From positions 620,001 through 684,000 of the forward strand of contig NZ_FMCX01000002.1 of the NCBI RefSeq assembly GCF_900091555.1: a DNA stretch of 64,000 nt, read 5' to 3'. The notes beneath the pieces were generated by a model. That model was not told the origin of the DNA. It searched no databases and saw only the letters and a list, made by a program, of their open reading frames with translations. The translations under genes were made by a program, and so were the position numbers. The DNA comes from Micromonospora mirobrigensis. Its GTDB lineage: Bacteria; Actinomycetota; Actinomycetes; Mycobacteriales; Micromonosporaceae. Below, one piece after another: positions 16,583 through 24,538 of the stretch; position 1 is the stretch's first letter; each line of letters starts with the position of its first letter.

Positions 16583-17770
16583 TTGACTGCGTCTTTGCGA
16601 ATTCTGTTGTCGACCTGGGGCTGGCGGTCGCATTTCTACGGACTGGCCCCGCTCGGCTGGGCGTTGCAGGCGGCCGGGCACGAGGTGCGGGTGGCCAGCC
16701 ACCCGTCGATGGCGTCGACGATCAGCTCGGCCGGGCTCGCGGCCGTGCCCCTCGGCGCCGACCTCGACTTCGCCGAGGCGTTCGCCGGCCGGATCGGCAC
16801 GGTGGGCCCGCTGGACCCGAGCGCGACGCAACCGACCGGCGCCCTGGAACCCGCGATCACCGCCGACGGCGGTGTGGTGCGCTTCGCCGACGCCCTCCTC
16901 GACGAGCTGGTCGACTTCGGCCGGTCCTTTCGGCCGGACCTGATGGTGTGGGAGCCGTTCAACCTCGCCGCGCCGGTGGCCGCCGCCGCGCTGGGCGTAC
17001 CCGGGGTACTGAACCTGTGGGGACCGGACTCCTCGGTCACCCTTCGGCTCGACCGGGAGGCGGTGATCGGGCCACTGGCCGCCCGGTTCGGGTTGCCGGC
17101 CTCGGCCGTCGCCCTCGACGGCGCGCTGACCCTGGACCCGGTGCCGCCCCCGATGCAGGTGCCGCTGGCCCGCCCGGGCCACCCGGTGCGCTTCGTGCCG
17201 TACAACGGCCCGGCCGTGCTGCCGGCGTGGCTGCGCCGCCCGGCGCAGCGGCGACCCCGGGTCTGCGTCACGGCCGGCACCATGATGGCCGGCAACGGCC
17301 TCGCCGACCGGCTGGACCTGCCCCGGGTGGTCCGCTCGCTGGCCGAGCTGGACGTCGAGGTGGTCGTGGTGGTCGACCCCCGGCAGCACGCGGGCCTGGA
17401 CCGGCTGCCGGACGGCGTCCGGCTGGTCGACGCCCCGCTCGCGCTGCGCCTGGTCCTGCCGACCTGCGCCGCGCTGGTGCAGCAGGGCGGCGCCGGCACC
17501 ATGATGACCGCGCTCAGCTTCGGCGTGCCGCAGGTCGTCCTGCCGCAGGTCAGCGACCAGCACTTCAACGGTGAACGGCTGGCCGTCACCGGGGCCGGCA
17601 CCGCGCTGCCCCCGGAACAGGCCGGCGGCGCCGCCCTGCGGGACCTGGTCGGCGAGCTGATCGACGACGGCCCCTGGCGGACGTCGGCGGCGCTGATGCG
17701 GGACCGGATCCACGCGACGCCCACCCCCGCCGAGGTGGTACCGACCCTCGCCGCCCTCGCCCGGGCCTGA
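16583..17770 (+). CDS. Glycosyltransferase, GT1 family (EryCIII/DesVII-like)
   Basis: 395 residues with GT-B fold. The N-terminus LRILLSTWGWRSHFYGLAPL resembles the first strand of macrolide-type glycosyltransferases, and the donor-binding segment reads VQQGGAGTMMTALSFGVPQV followed by SDQHFNGERL. TTG at 16583 is the start that best fits the family N-terminus, but its ribosome site is weak. It transfers a deoxysugar from a dTDP donor. Whether it needs a DesVIII-type helper is unknown, though the P450-like gene right behind it (17790) has an intact heme loop, so it is probably a true P450 rather than a helper. It is co-directional with 17790 after a 19-base gap. Confidence 0.88.
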   Translation: MTASLRILLSTWGWRSHFYGLAPLGWALQAAGHEVRVASHPSMASTISSAGLAAVPLGADLDFAEAFAGRIGTVGPLDPSATQPTGALEPAITADGGVVRFADALLDELVDFGRSFRPDLMVWEPFNLAAPVAAAALGVPGVLNLWGPDSSVTLRLDREAVIGPLAARFGLPASAVALDGALTLDPVPPPMQVPLARPGHPVRFVPYNGPAVLPAWLRRPAQRRPRVCVTAGTMMAGNGLADRLDLPRVVRSLAELDVEVVVVVDPRQHAGLDRLPDGVRLVDAPLALRLVLPTCAALVQQGGAGTMMTALSFGVPQVVLPQVSDQHFNGERLAVTGAGTALPPEQAGGAALRDLVGELIDDGPWRTSAALMRDRIHATPTPAEVVPTLAALARA

Positions 17771-17789
17771 CCGTCCACAGGAGCCGTCG

Positions 17790-19001
17790 ATGTCCTCGCA
17801 GCAGTCGCCCATCCCGTACCCGCTCGACCCGGCGCCGACCATCTACCACCCGGCGCCGGCCTACACCGAGCTGCGCGAGCGGTGCCCGGTGGCCCACGTG
17901 GCGCTGCCCGACGGGACGTCGGCCTACCTCGCCACCCGGCACGCCGACGTCCGCCGGGTCTTCACCGACCAGCGCTTCAGCCGGGCCGCCGCGGCCGGCC
18001 CCAACCGGCCGACCCGCGAGCTGGGCTCCCTCGCGGAGGACTCGCTGATCGGCATGGACCCGCCCCGGCACACCACGATGCGTCGGGCCGTCTCGCACGC
18101 GTTCACCGTCCGCCGGGTGGAGGCGCTGCGCCCGACGGTGGCCACGCTCGTCGACGGGATGATCGACGCGATGGTGGCGGCCGGGCCACCGGCCGACCTG
18201 ATCACCCACCTCTCCGCGCCGCTGCCGATCTACGTGATCAGCAAGCTCTTCGGCATTCCCGAGCAGGACCGGGAGCGGGTACGCCAGTGGTCCGACGCGC
18301 TGGTCGGTGACTGGGACGCCGACCCGGCCGCGCCGAAGGCGGCGCTCGACGCCTTCGCCGAGCTGATCGCGCAGCGCCGCCGCGAACCGGGCGACGACCT
18401 GATGAGCGCGCTGATCGGCGCCTGGGACACGCACGACGACCTGACCGAACGGGAGCTGGTCTCGGTCACCGCCGGCATTTTCGTCGGTGGCCACGAGACC
18501 ACCACCAACCAACTCAACCTCTTCCTGCTGGTGCTGGCCCGCCACCCCGAGCAGCTGGCCGGGCTGCGCGGCGACGACCCGGTGGCGGTGGCCCGGGCGG
18601 TCGAGGAGCTGTCCCGCTTCATCCAGCTCGGCGACCACGGGGTGCTGCTGCCCCGGGTGACGACCGAGGAGGTGCAGCTCGGCGGGGTACGCCTGCCGGC
18701 CGGCGCCCCGGTGCTGCCGGCGATCGCCTCGGCCAACCGGGACGAGGAGGTCTTCACCGGCGCGGACCGCCTGGACCTGACCCGGGCGCACAATCCGCAC
18801 CTGGCCTTCGGCGCCGGCCCGCACCACTGCCTCGGCGCGGCACTGGCCCGGATGGAGTTGCAGGAGGCGCTGGGCGCACTGCTGCGCCGGCTGCCCGGCC
18901 TGCGGCTGGCGGTCGACGAGGCGCGGCTGCGGTTCCGGCCGGGCCTGGTCGTCCGCAGCCTGGAGGCGCTGCCGGTGACCTGGGACACCGTCGACCGGTG
19001 A
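17790..19001 (+). CDS. Cytochrome P450, canonical
   Basis: 403 residues with all expected P450 elements: I-helix FVGGHETTTNQ, ExxR in VEELSRFIQL, and heme loop FGAGPHHCLGAALAR. It resembles actinomycete CYP105/107-type hydroxylases. ATG at 17790 follows ACAGGAGCC. It lies downstream of a glycosyltransferase and likely hydroxylates the scaffold to create a glycosylation or methylation site. Its stop is 13 bases from the convergent condensation-domain gene. Confidence 0.93.
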   Translation: MSSQQSPIPYPLDPAPTIYHPAPAYTELRERCPVAHVALPDGTSAYLATRHADVRRVFTDQRFSRAAAAGPNRPTRELGSLAEDSLIGMDPPRHTTMRRAVSHAFTVRRVEALRPTVATLVDGMIDAMVAAGPPADLITHLSAPLPIYVISKLFGIPEQDRERVRQWSDALVGDWDADPAAPKAALDAFAELIAQRRREPGDDLMSALIGAWDTHDDLTERELVSVTAGIFVGGHETTTNQLNLFLLVLARHPEQLAGLRGDDPVAVARAVEELSRFIQLGDHGVLLPRVTTEEVQLGGVRLPAGAPVLPAIASANRDEEVFTGADRLDLTRAHNPHLAFGAGPHHCLGAALARMELQEALGALLRRLPGLRLAVDEARLRFRPGLVVRSLEALPVTWDTVDR

Positions 19002-19014
19002 CCCGGGCGGCCGG

Positions 19015-20427
19015 TCAGTCGCCGGTCGACCCGGGCGTCACCCGGGTCGGCGTGTCCGGGTCGAAGGCCGCCTCCACGGCCACCTCCTCCACCCCGCGCA
19101 GCAGGCGCTCGGCCTGCGCCTCGGTGAAGCAGGCGAAGTCGAAGATCACCTGGAGGTACACGGTCTCCGGCTGGTCCTCGACGGTGATGAAGACCTGCTC
19201 GTGCAGGTGGTCCAGGGCGCCGTCCCAGACCAGGAAGGTCTCGGCGGCCCGCCGGCGGATCAGGTCGGCGGTCACCCGGTCGTCGCGCGCCCCCTCCTCC
19301 GCCGCCCGCCGGGTCACCACCCGCCGGTCGTTGATCCGGCAGGTGACCCGGGCCGGATGGCCGCGCTCGCCGTCCAACCGGGCGGTGAGCTCCTCCAGCT
19401 GCGCCGGGTCGTAGTAGGCGTACTTGCCGGCGGCGACCGCCGCCCGCCGGGCCCGGGACACCACCTCGTCCACGGTGGTGTCGGCGGTGTCGACGGTCAG
19501 GACGCCGTTCTGGCTCAACGGGGCGATCGCCTCGGCGAAGCCCGGCCGGAACCGGTTGCCGACGATGAGCTTCGCGGTGAGCGGGCTGACCCCGGTGGCC
19601 CGGCCGACGGCCACGGCGATGACGGCCAGCAGCACGCGCGAGGTGTCGGTCCGGGTCCGCCGGGCGATGGCCTGCACCGCGAGGTACGCCGCGGGCGAGC
19701 TGAACCGGCCGTGCCAGTACCGCCGGCCCTGCCGGCCGCCGGGCTCGCCCGGCCCGCCGAAGGTCAGCGGCGGGATGGACCGCAGGTGCGCCTCCCAGTG
19801 GCGTACGGCCCGGTCGCTGACCCGGCGCAGCGGCGGGGTCTCCTCCCGCCGGCCGAGGTCGAGCAGCTGCACGGTTCGCGGATCGGGGGTGCGCCGCGCC
19901 GCCAGGTCGACCAGGCCGAGGTCGGCCATGAGCAGGGCGGTGGCGGTGCCGTCCACCACGAGGTGGTCGAGGGTCAGCACCCGGTGCACCAGGGCGCCCC
20001 GGTGCCGGACCACCGCCATCCGCACCGACCAGTCGCGGTGCAGGTCGTAGGGGGTCAGCAGCCGGAAGTGGCCCAGCTGGTAGGCGTACGTCGCCACGTC
20101 GGCGGGGTCTGCGTCGTCGGGGACGTCCACCACGTCTAGGGGCAGCTCACCGGAGGCCGACACGACCTGGCAGGGTCGGCCCCGGTCGTCGGTGCCGAGC
20201 CGCATCCGCAGGGCCGGGTGCCGGCCCATCAGGTCGCTCAGCTGCGCGGCCACCTGCTCGACGGTGATCCCGGCGGGCATCGGGTTCGCGCCGCTGACGT
20301 TGTGCGTCCAGCCGGTCTCCCGCATGTCCTGCATGATCGCCTTCTGTCCCCAGGTCAGCGGCGCGGTCCCGGCGCCCGGGCCGGCGAAGGGGACGGGGAC
20401 GCACGCCTCGGCGGTCTGCGCGATCAC
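19015..20427 (-). CDS. Free-standing condensation-domain acyltransferase
   Basis: 470 residues, the length of a single NRPS-type condensation domain. The active motif HHxxxDG appears as LDHLVVDGTA: the first His is Asp, but the catalytic second His and the DG are kept. Free-standing C domains join carrier-bound acyl or aminoacyl groups to amines or alcohols. With two ACPs and a PPTase next door it may attach an ACP-bound acyl group to the terpenoid or its sugar. The GTG start at 20427 has no ribosome site, but a promoter places the transcript start at about the same base, so the mRNA is probably leaderless. The homologous sequence begins with PLTWGQKAIMQDM, about 25 residues in. Confidence 0.82.
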   Translation of the reverse strand: MIAQTAEACVPVPFAGPGAGTAPLTWGQKAIMQDMRETGWTHNVSGANPMPAGITVEQVAAQLSDLMGRHPALRMRLGTDDRGRPCQVVSASGELPLDVVDVPDDADPADVATYAYQLGHFRLLTPYDLHRDWSVRMAVVRHRGALVHRVLTLDHLVVDGTATALLMADLGLVDLAARRTPDPRTVQLLDLGRREETPPLRRVSDRAVRHWEAHLRSIPPLTFGGPGEPGGRQGRRYWHGRFSSPAAYLAVQAIARRTRTDTSRVLLAVIAVAVGRATGVSPLTAKLIVGNRFRPGFAEAIAPLSQNGVLTVDTADTTVDEVVSRARRAAVAAGKYAYYDPAQLEELTARLDGERGHPARVTCRINDRRVVTRRAAEEGARDDRVTADLIRRRAAETFLVWDGALDHLHEQVFITVEDQPETVYLQVIFDFACFTEAQAERLLRGVEEVAVEAAFDPDTPTRVTPGSTGD

Positions 20428-20433
20428 CGCATC

Positions 20434-20462
20434 ATCAGAGCAACGGCATCGGTGTCTGTCAA
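20434..20462 (-). promoter_or_regulatory. Promoter giving a leaderless transcript of the condensation-domain gene
   Basis: On the minus strand a perfect TTGACA (20462-20457) is followed 17 bases later by TCTGAT (20439-20434). Transcription should begin six or seven bases downstream, at about the GTG start at 20427, consistent with the absence of a ribosome site. Confidence 0.55.
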
Positions 20463-20497
20463 CGTCCTGCGGGTCGGCGGCGGTTACCCTTCGGTCC

Positions 20498-21259
20498 ATG
20501 CGGGACACCGTGCGGCTCTGGGTGCTGTCGGCCACCGCCGGCCGGCGGGAGCTGGCCCGGTGCGTGGCGGTGCTCGACCCCGCCGAGCGGGCCCGCGCCG
20601 CCGCGCTCGGGAGCCCGTCGCTGCGCGACCGGTTCACCGTCGCGCACGGCGCGCTGCGGCTGCTGGTCGGGCGGGCGGTGGGCGTGGCGCCCGGGGACCT
20701 GACCTGGACCCGGGGCCGGCACGGCAAGCCGACGTTGACCGGGCCGGGGGCCGGGCCGCACACCAGCCTGTCGTACTCCGGTGGTCTCGTCGCGGTGGCG
20801 GTGAGCGCCGGGCGGGCGATCGGGGTGGACATCCAGCATCCGGCGCCGGGTCGGGACCCGGCGGCCCTCGCCGCCCGGTTCTTCGATCCACGGGAGGCCC
20901 GGCTGGTGGCCGACGCGGGCGACCGGGCGGCCCGGCAGGCACGCTTCACCCGGTTGTGGACCCGCAAGGAGGCGGCCGTGAAGGCGGCCGGGGCCCGGCT
21001 CTGGCCGCACCTGGCGCTGCCGGTGCACCGGGGCGACGTGGTGACCGTCGGGTCGGCCGGCAGCTACCGGCTCACCGACGTGGCCACCGGCGGCGCGTTC
21101 CGGGTCGCGGTCGCGCTGGCCGGTGAGGCGCCGTACGCCGTCGAACCGGCCGGTGCCGGCCCGCCCCCGACGGCCGAACCGTTGACACTCACCGATGTCC
21201 TTTGCTCTGATGGGTCCATGCTGGAGCGTTCGACCGCCCCGCGGGGCCACCGGTGCTAG
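20498..21259 (+). CDS. Sfp-type 4'-phosphopantetheinyl transferase
   Basis: 253 residues. The magnesium/CoA motifs are AIGVDIQHP and LWTRKEAAVKAAG, the standard Sfp-type signature, and the N-terminal half carries the usual pseudo-dimer repeat (RFTVAHGALRLLVG). It converts apo carrier proteins to the holo form by adding phosphopantetheine from CoA. The next gene, whose start lies within this one (21253), encodes an ACP, so the pair is translationally coupled and this enzyme presumably serves both cluster ACPs and perhaps outside carrier domains. ATG at 20498 is divergent from the condensation-domain gene. Confidence 0.92.
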   Translation: MRDTVRLWVLSATAGRRELARCVAVLDPAERARAAALGSPSLRDRFTVAHGALRLLVGRAVGVAPGDLTWTRGRHGKPTLTGPGAGPHTSLSYSGGLVAVAVSAGRAIGVDIQHPAPGRDPAALAARFFDPREARLVADAGDRAARQARFTRLWTRKEAAVKAAGARLWPHLALPVHRGDVVTVGSAGSYRLTDVATGGAFRVAVALAGEAPYAVEPAGAGPPPTAEPLTLTDVLCSDGSMLERSTAPRGHRC

Positions 21260-21534
21260 AGCCGGACACGACGACGGCCGCGGCGCCGCGCGAGCAGGTC
21301 GTCGGCCGCCTGACGGCCCTGCTGACCCGGATGTTGAAACCCACCGAGCCGGTCACCGAACGCACCCAGCTGATGGACGAGCTCGGCCTCAGCTCCTCGC
21401 TGGCGCTGGAGCTGCTGCTCGAGCTGGAGGACGAGCTGGAGATCCAGATCGACGTGGAGGACCTCGACGAGGACCGGATGACCACCCTGGGCGACCTGGC
21501 CGACTACATCACCGCCAACTCCACGCCCCGCTGA
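21253..21534 (+). CDS. Acyl carrier protein
   Basis: 93 residues, acidic, with the four-helix ACP pattern. The phosphopantetheine site is in ELGLSSSLALELLLELED, with Ser49 the likely attachment residue; the usual DSL reads SSL. The GTG start at 21253 overlaps the PPTase stop by seven bases. It is followed after two bases by a family-2 glycosyltransferase gene. It should carry an acyl or aminoacyl intermediate made by the KAS and AMP-ligase enzymes of the cluster and offer it to the condensation-domain protein or a KASIII-like acyltransferase. It differs clearly from the ACP at 24175, so two distinct carrier steps are implied. Confidence 0.85.
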   Translation: MLEPDTTTAAAPREQVVGRLTALLTRMLKPTEPVTERTQLMDELGLSSSLALELLLELEDELEIQIDVEDLDEDRMTTLGDLADYITANSTPR

Positions 21535-21536
21535 CC

Positions 21537-22850
21537 ATGGACCGACCTCGGCTGAGCGTCGTCGTGCCGGCGCACGAGAACGGCTCCGCCCTCGACGCCA
21601 CCCTGCACTCGCTGACCCGGCAGAGCCTGCCCCCGCAGGACTTCGAGGTCGTCGTCGGCGACGACGGCTCCACGGTGCCGCTGGAGCCGGTCGTGGCGAA
21701 GTACGCCGACCGGTTGCGGGCCAGCTGCGTACGCAGCGACCGCAACCGGGGTCGCAGCGCCAACCGCAACGCGGCGGCCGCCCGGGCGCAGGCGGACACG
21801 TTGATGTTCCTGGACGCCGACACGGTGGCCCACCCCCGGCTGCTGGAGCGGCACCGCGACTTCCACGCCGGACGAGCCGGCCGCCCCGGGGTGCTGCTCG
21901 GCCAGCGGTACGACCTCGACTGGGCGGGCGCCGACGCGGTGCGCCGCGGCGAGGAGGTCGTCCCGGCGATGCTGGACGCCGAGCGTGGCGACCCGCGCCT
22001 GGAGGACACCGCCCACCCGCAGCGGATGGGGGACTTCCCGAGTGCGCCGTGGGTCCTCGGGCTGACCCACAACGCCTCGGTGGACCGGGAGTCGTTCCGG
22101 CGGGTCGGCGGCTTCGACGAGGCGATGATCAAGTGGGGTTTCGAGGACCTCGACTTCTTCTACCGGGTCTTCCACCTGCACGGGGCGCCACCGGAGCTGT
22201 TCCGGCTGGACGCCGACGCGCTCTCCTACCACCTCCCCCACTTCCGCAAGACGTCCAACGGGATCGCCTCGATGGACAACATGAAGTACCTGCTGCGCAA
22301 GCACCTGCGCTACGACGTCGAGGTGCTGTACGGCCTGAACACCTTCGGCCGGCACCTGGGGCGCATCCGCATCTACGGCGCGGCCATCGAGGCGTACCGG
22401 CGGCTCGGGCTGGGCCGACCGGAGGCGCTGCCGGCGGCGCTGCGCGACGAGTTGGCCACCGCCGCGGCCCTGGTGGTCGGCAACGGCGTCGCCACCCTGC
22501 CGCTCGGCGCCGGCTCGCACACCTTCGACCACGCGACCCCGCCGGGCCCGACGAACTCGCACCTGCTCGGCACCGTCCTGCAGCAGTTCCGGGCCGGCAC
22601 GCTGAAGCTGATCGTCAACGTCGACCTGTGGCGGTGCTTCCTCCCCGACGACCTGCCGGCCTTCCTGACCCGGGGCCTGCTGAAGGCCGATCGGATCGAG
22701 CTGGTCGCCTCGCACCGCGAGGTCGACCAGCGGGCACTGCTGCCGGTGCCGCTGGTGGCCGACCTCGACTACCTGGTGGACATGCTGGACCCGCACTTCG
22801 CGGTCAGCGTCCGCCGGCACGAGGCGGCCACCCTGGTCACGGTCCGCTGA
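21537..22850 (+). CDS. Family 2 glycosyltransferase
   Basis: 437 residues. The GT-A domain starts LSVVVPAHENGSALDATLHS, has the nucleotide-binding VVVGDDGST and the metal motif MFLDADTVAH, and carries the later conserved GWGFEDLDFFYR-like segment (here KWGFEDLDFFYR) found in galactosyl- and N-acetylgalactosaminyltransferase-type GT2 enzymes. Unlike the two GT1 enzymes it normally uses UDP-sugars and inverts at the anomeric carbon. ATG at 21537 follows the ACP stop by two bases, so it belongs to the PPTase-ACP operon. A third sugar, or acyl-sugar formation on the ACP-linked intermediate, is possible. The C-terminal 150 residues have no family I can name. Confidence 0.85.
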   Translation: MDRPRLSVVVPAHENGSALDATLHSLTRQSLPPQDFEVVVGDDGSTVPLEPVVAKYADRLRASCVRSDRNRGRSANRNAAAARAQADTLMFLDADTVAHPRLLERHRDFHAGRAGRPGVLLGQRYDLDWAGADAVRRGEEVVPAMLDAERGDPRLEDTAHPQRMGDFPSAPWVLGLTHNASVDRESFRRVGGFDEAMIKWGFEDLDFFYRVFHLHGAPPELFRLDADALSYHLPHFRKTSNGIASMDNMKYLLRKHLRYDVEVLYGLNTFGRHLGRIRIYGAAIEAYRRLGLGRPEALPAALRDELATAAALVVGNGVATLPLGAGSHTFDHATPPGPTNSHLLGTVLQQFRAGTLKLIVNVDLWRCFLPDDLPAFLTRGLLKADRIELVASHREVDQRALLPVPLVADLDYLVDMLDPHFAVSVRRHEAATLVTVR

Positions 22851-22871
22851 GTCCTCGGTCGCACGCCCGCC

Positions 22872-24116
22872 TCACCCGGGCAGCGGCTCCGGGTGGCCCA
22901 GGACCAGGCTGACGTTGTGGCCGCCGAAGCCGAACGAGTTGGAGAGCACCGCCCGCACCGGGACCGCCCGCGGCTCCTTGCGGATCAGGTCCATCTCGCA
23001 GGCCGGGTCCGGGTCGTCGAGGTTGTGGGTGGGTGGCAGCAGGCCGGTCCGCAGCACCTCGGCGCAGACGGCGGCCTCGACGACCCCGGAGACGCCGAGC
23101 AGGTGCCCGGTCACGCCCTTGGTCGAGCTGACCGGTGGCGTGGAGCTGCCGTAGACCTCCCGCAGGGCGGTCGCCTCGGCGGCGTCCCCGGCCCGGGTGC
23201 CGGTGCCGTGGGCGTTGACGTAGCCGATGTCGTCGGGTCGCAGGCCGGCGTCGCGCAGGGCGATCCGCATGCACTGCGCCGCGCCGGTGCCGTCCGGGCG
23301 GGGGGTGGTCGGGTGGTGGGCGTCGTTGGTCGCGCCCCAGCCGAGCACGTCGGCGTAGCGCCGGGCCCCGCGCGCGGCGGCGTGCGCGGCGCGTTCCAGC
23401 AGCAGGACGCCCGCCCCCTCGCCGAGGACGAGACCGTTGCGGCGGCGGTCGAACGGCCGGCTCGCGGCGGTCGGGTCCGACCAGCCGCGGGCCAGCGCCC
23501 GGGCGTTGCCGAACGCGTCGGCGAAGGTCGGGAACAGCGGCGCCTCGCTGCACCCGCAGAGCACCATGTCGGCCTCGCCGGCGCGCAGGATCCGCACCGC
23601 CTCACCGATGGACTGGGCGCCGGCCGCGCAGGCGGTGCCGATCGAGGAGGTGTAGCCGCGCACGCCGAACCGGATGGCGATCCGGGCCGCGCCCATGTTC
23701 GGCAGGGTCCCCGGCAGCATGTACGGGCTGACCCCGAACCGCCCGCGCCGGGCCCGCTCCAGCACCTGGCTCTCCAGGGTGGACAGTCCGCCGACGCCGG
23801 AGACGATGACGGCGATCCGGTACGGGTCGACGTCCCGGCCGACCTGCACGCCGGCGTCGGCCAGGGCGTCCTCGGCCGCCCTGAGGGCCATGACGATCGA
23901 GCGGTCCACCACCCGGGACTCCGGGCCGGGCAGCACGCTGGCCGGGTCGATCGGCGGGCTGAACCCGGCGACGTCGACCACCCCGTGGACCGGGTGGCCC
24001 TCGGGCGGGCGGGTGAGTCCGGATCGGCCTTCGCCCACCGCGGTGAAGACCTCGGCGGCGGTGGCGCCGACCGGGCTGACCAGTCCGACGCCGGTCACGG
24101 TGACGATCGGCCGCAC
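22872..24116 (-). CDS. Beta-ketoacyl-ACP synthase II (FabF-like)
   Basis: 414 residues. The nucleophile loop is IGTACAAGAQSIGEAVR, the two catalytic histidines are in YVNAHGTGTRAGD and KGVTGHLLGV, and the C-terminus has LSNSFGFGGHNVSL. All Cys-His-His residues are present, so it is an active ketosynthase rather than a chain-length factor, and no such partner gene is nearby. GTG at 24116 is preceded by GAAGGGATCAGC; an upstream ATG at 24149 is less well placed. It lies downstream of and co-directional with a second ACP gene. I infer a short polyketide or fatty-acyl extension on the 24175 ACP, feeding an acyl tail or the prenyl acceptor. Confidence 0.92.
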   Translation of the reverse strand: MRPIVTVTGVGLVSPVGATAAEVFTAVGEGRSGLTRPPEGHPVHGVVDVAGFSPPIDPASVLPGPESRVVDRSIVMALRAAEDALADAGVQVGRDVDPYRIAVIVSGVGGLSTLESQVLERARRGRFGVSPYMLPGTLPNMGAARIAIRFGVRGYTSSIGTACAAGAQSIGEAVRILRAGEADMVLCGCSEAPLFPTFADAFGNARALARGWSDPTAASRPFDRRRNGLVLGEGAGVLLLERAAHAAARGARRYADVLGWGATNDAHHPTTPRPDGTGAAQCMRIALRDAGLRPDDIGYVNAHGTGTRAGDAAEATALREVYGSSTPPVSSTKGVTGHLLGVSGVVEAAVCAEVLRTGLLPPTHNLDDPDPACEMDLIRKEPRAVPVRAVLSNSFGFGGHNVSLVLGHPEPLPG

Positions 24117-24174
24117 GCTGATCCCTTCGGGTCGAGGAGCACCGGTCACCGACCGGTACGACGCCGGCGCCGGC

Positions 24175-24435
24175 TCAGTGCGCCGAGGCCGGTTGGATGC
24201 GGGCCTGCACCGATCGGCAGAGCTCGCCGACGGTCATCATCGCGAGGTCCTCCGCCTCGTCGTCGTCGAACGCGACGCCGAACCGGTCCTCCACCCGGAC
24301 GGCGAGTTCGGCGAGGCCGAGGGAGTCCACGTCGAGGCCGGCCGGACCGAAGACGGTGTCGTCGTCGGCGTCCTCGGCGTCGTACTTCATCTCGGTCAGC
24401 GCGGCGAAGAGGAACGTGCGGATCTCATCGGTCAT
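24175..24435 (-). CDS. Acyl carrier protein
   Basis: 86 residues, strongly acidic. The phosphopantetheine serine is Ser38 in AGLDVDSLGLAELAVRVED, a textbook ACP motif. It is the first gene of a two-gene unit with the KAS II gene 58 bases downstream. ATG at 24435 follows GGAGACACCGGAG. A promoter overlapping a GGTCGATG copy lies upstream. It is the partner carrier for the ketosynthase. Its sequence is nearer to type II polyketide or fatty-acid ACPs than the more divergent ACP at 21253. Confidence 0.93.
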   Translation of the reverse strand: MTDEIRTFLFAALTEMKYDAEDADDDTVFGPAGLDVDSLGLAELAVRVEDRFGVAFDDDEAEDLAMMTVGELCRSVQARIQPASAH

Positions 24436-24494
24436 CTCCGGTGTCTCCTGTCCGCTGGGACGCCGCCGGACCGACGGCGCGGCACCGCGTGGTG

Positions 24495-24527
24495 CATCGA
24501 CCCTACTCGATCGGAACGGTTTGGCAA
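24495..24527 (-). promoter_or_regulatory. Promoter of the ACP/KAS II unit with overlapping GGTCGATG
   Basis: On the minus strand TTGCCA (24527-24522) and TAGGGT (24505-24500) are 16 bases apart, and GGTCGATG (24502-24495) overlaps the -10 region. The same octamer appears at other cluster promoters. A site over the -10 would suit repression rather than activation. Confidence 0.45.
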
Positions 24528-24538
24528 GGTCCCCCTGC

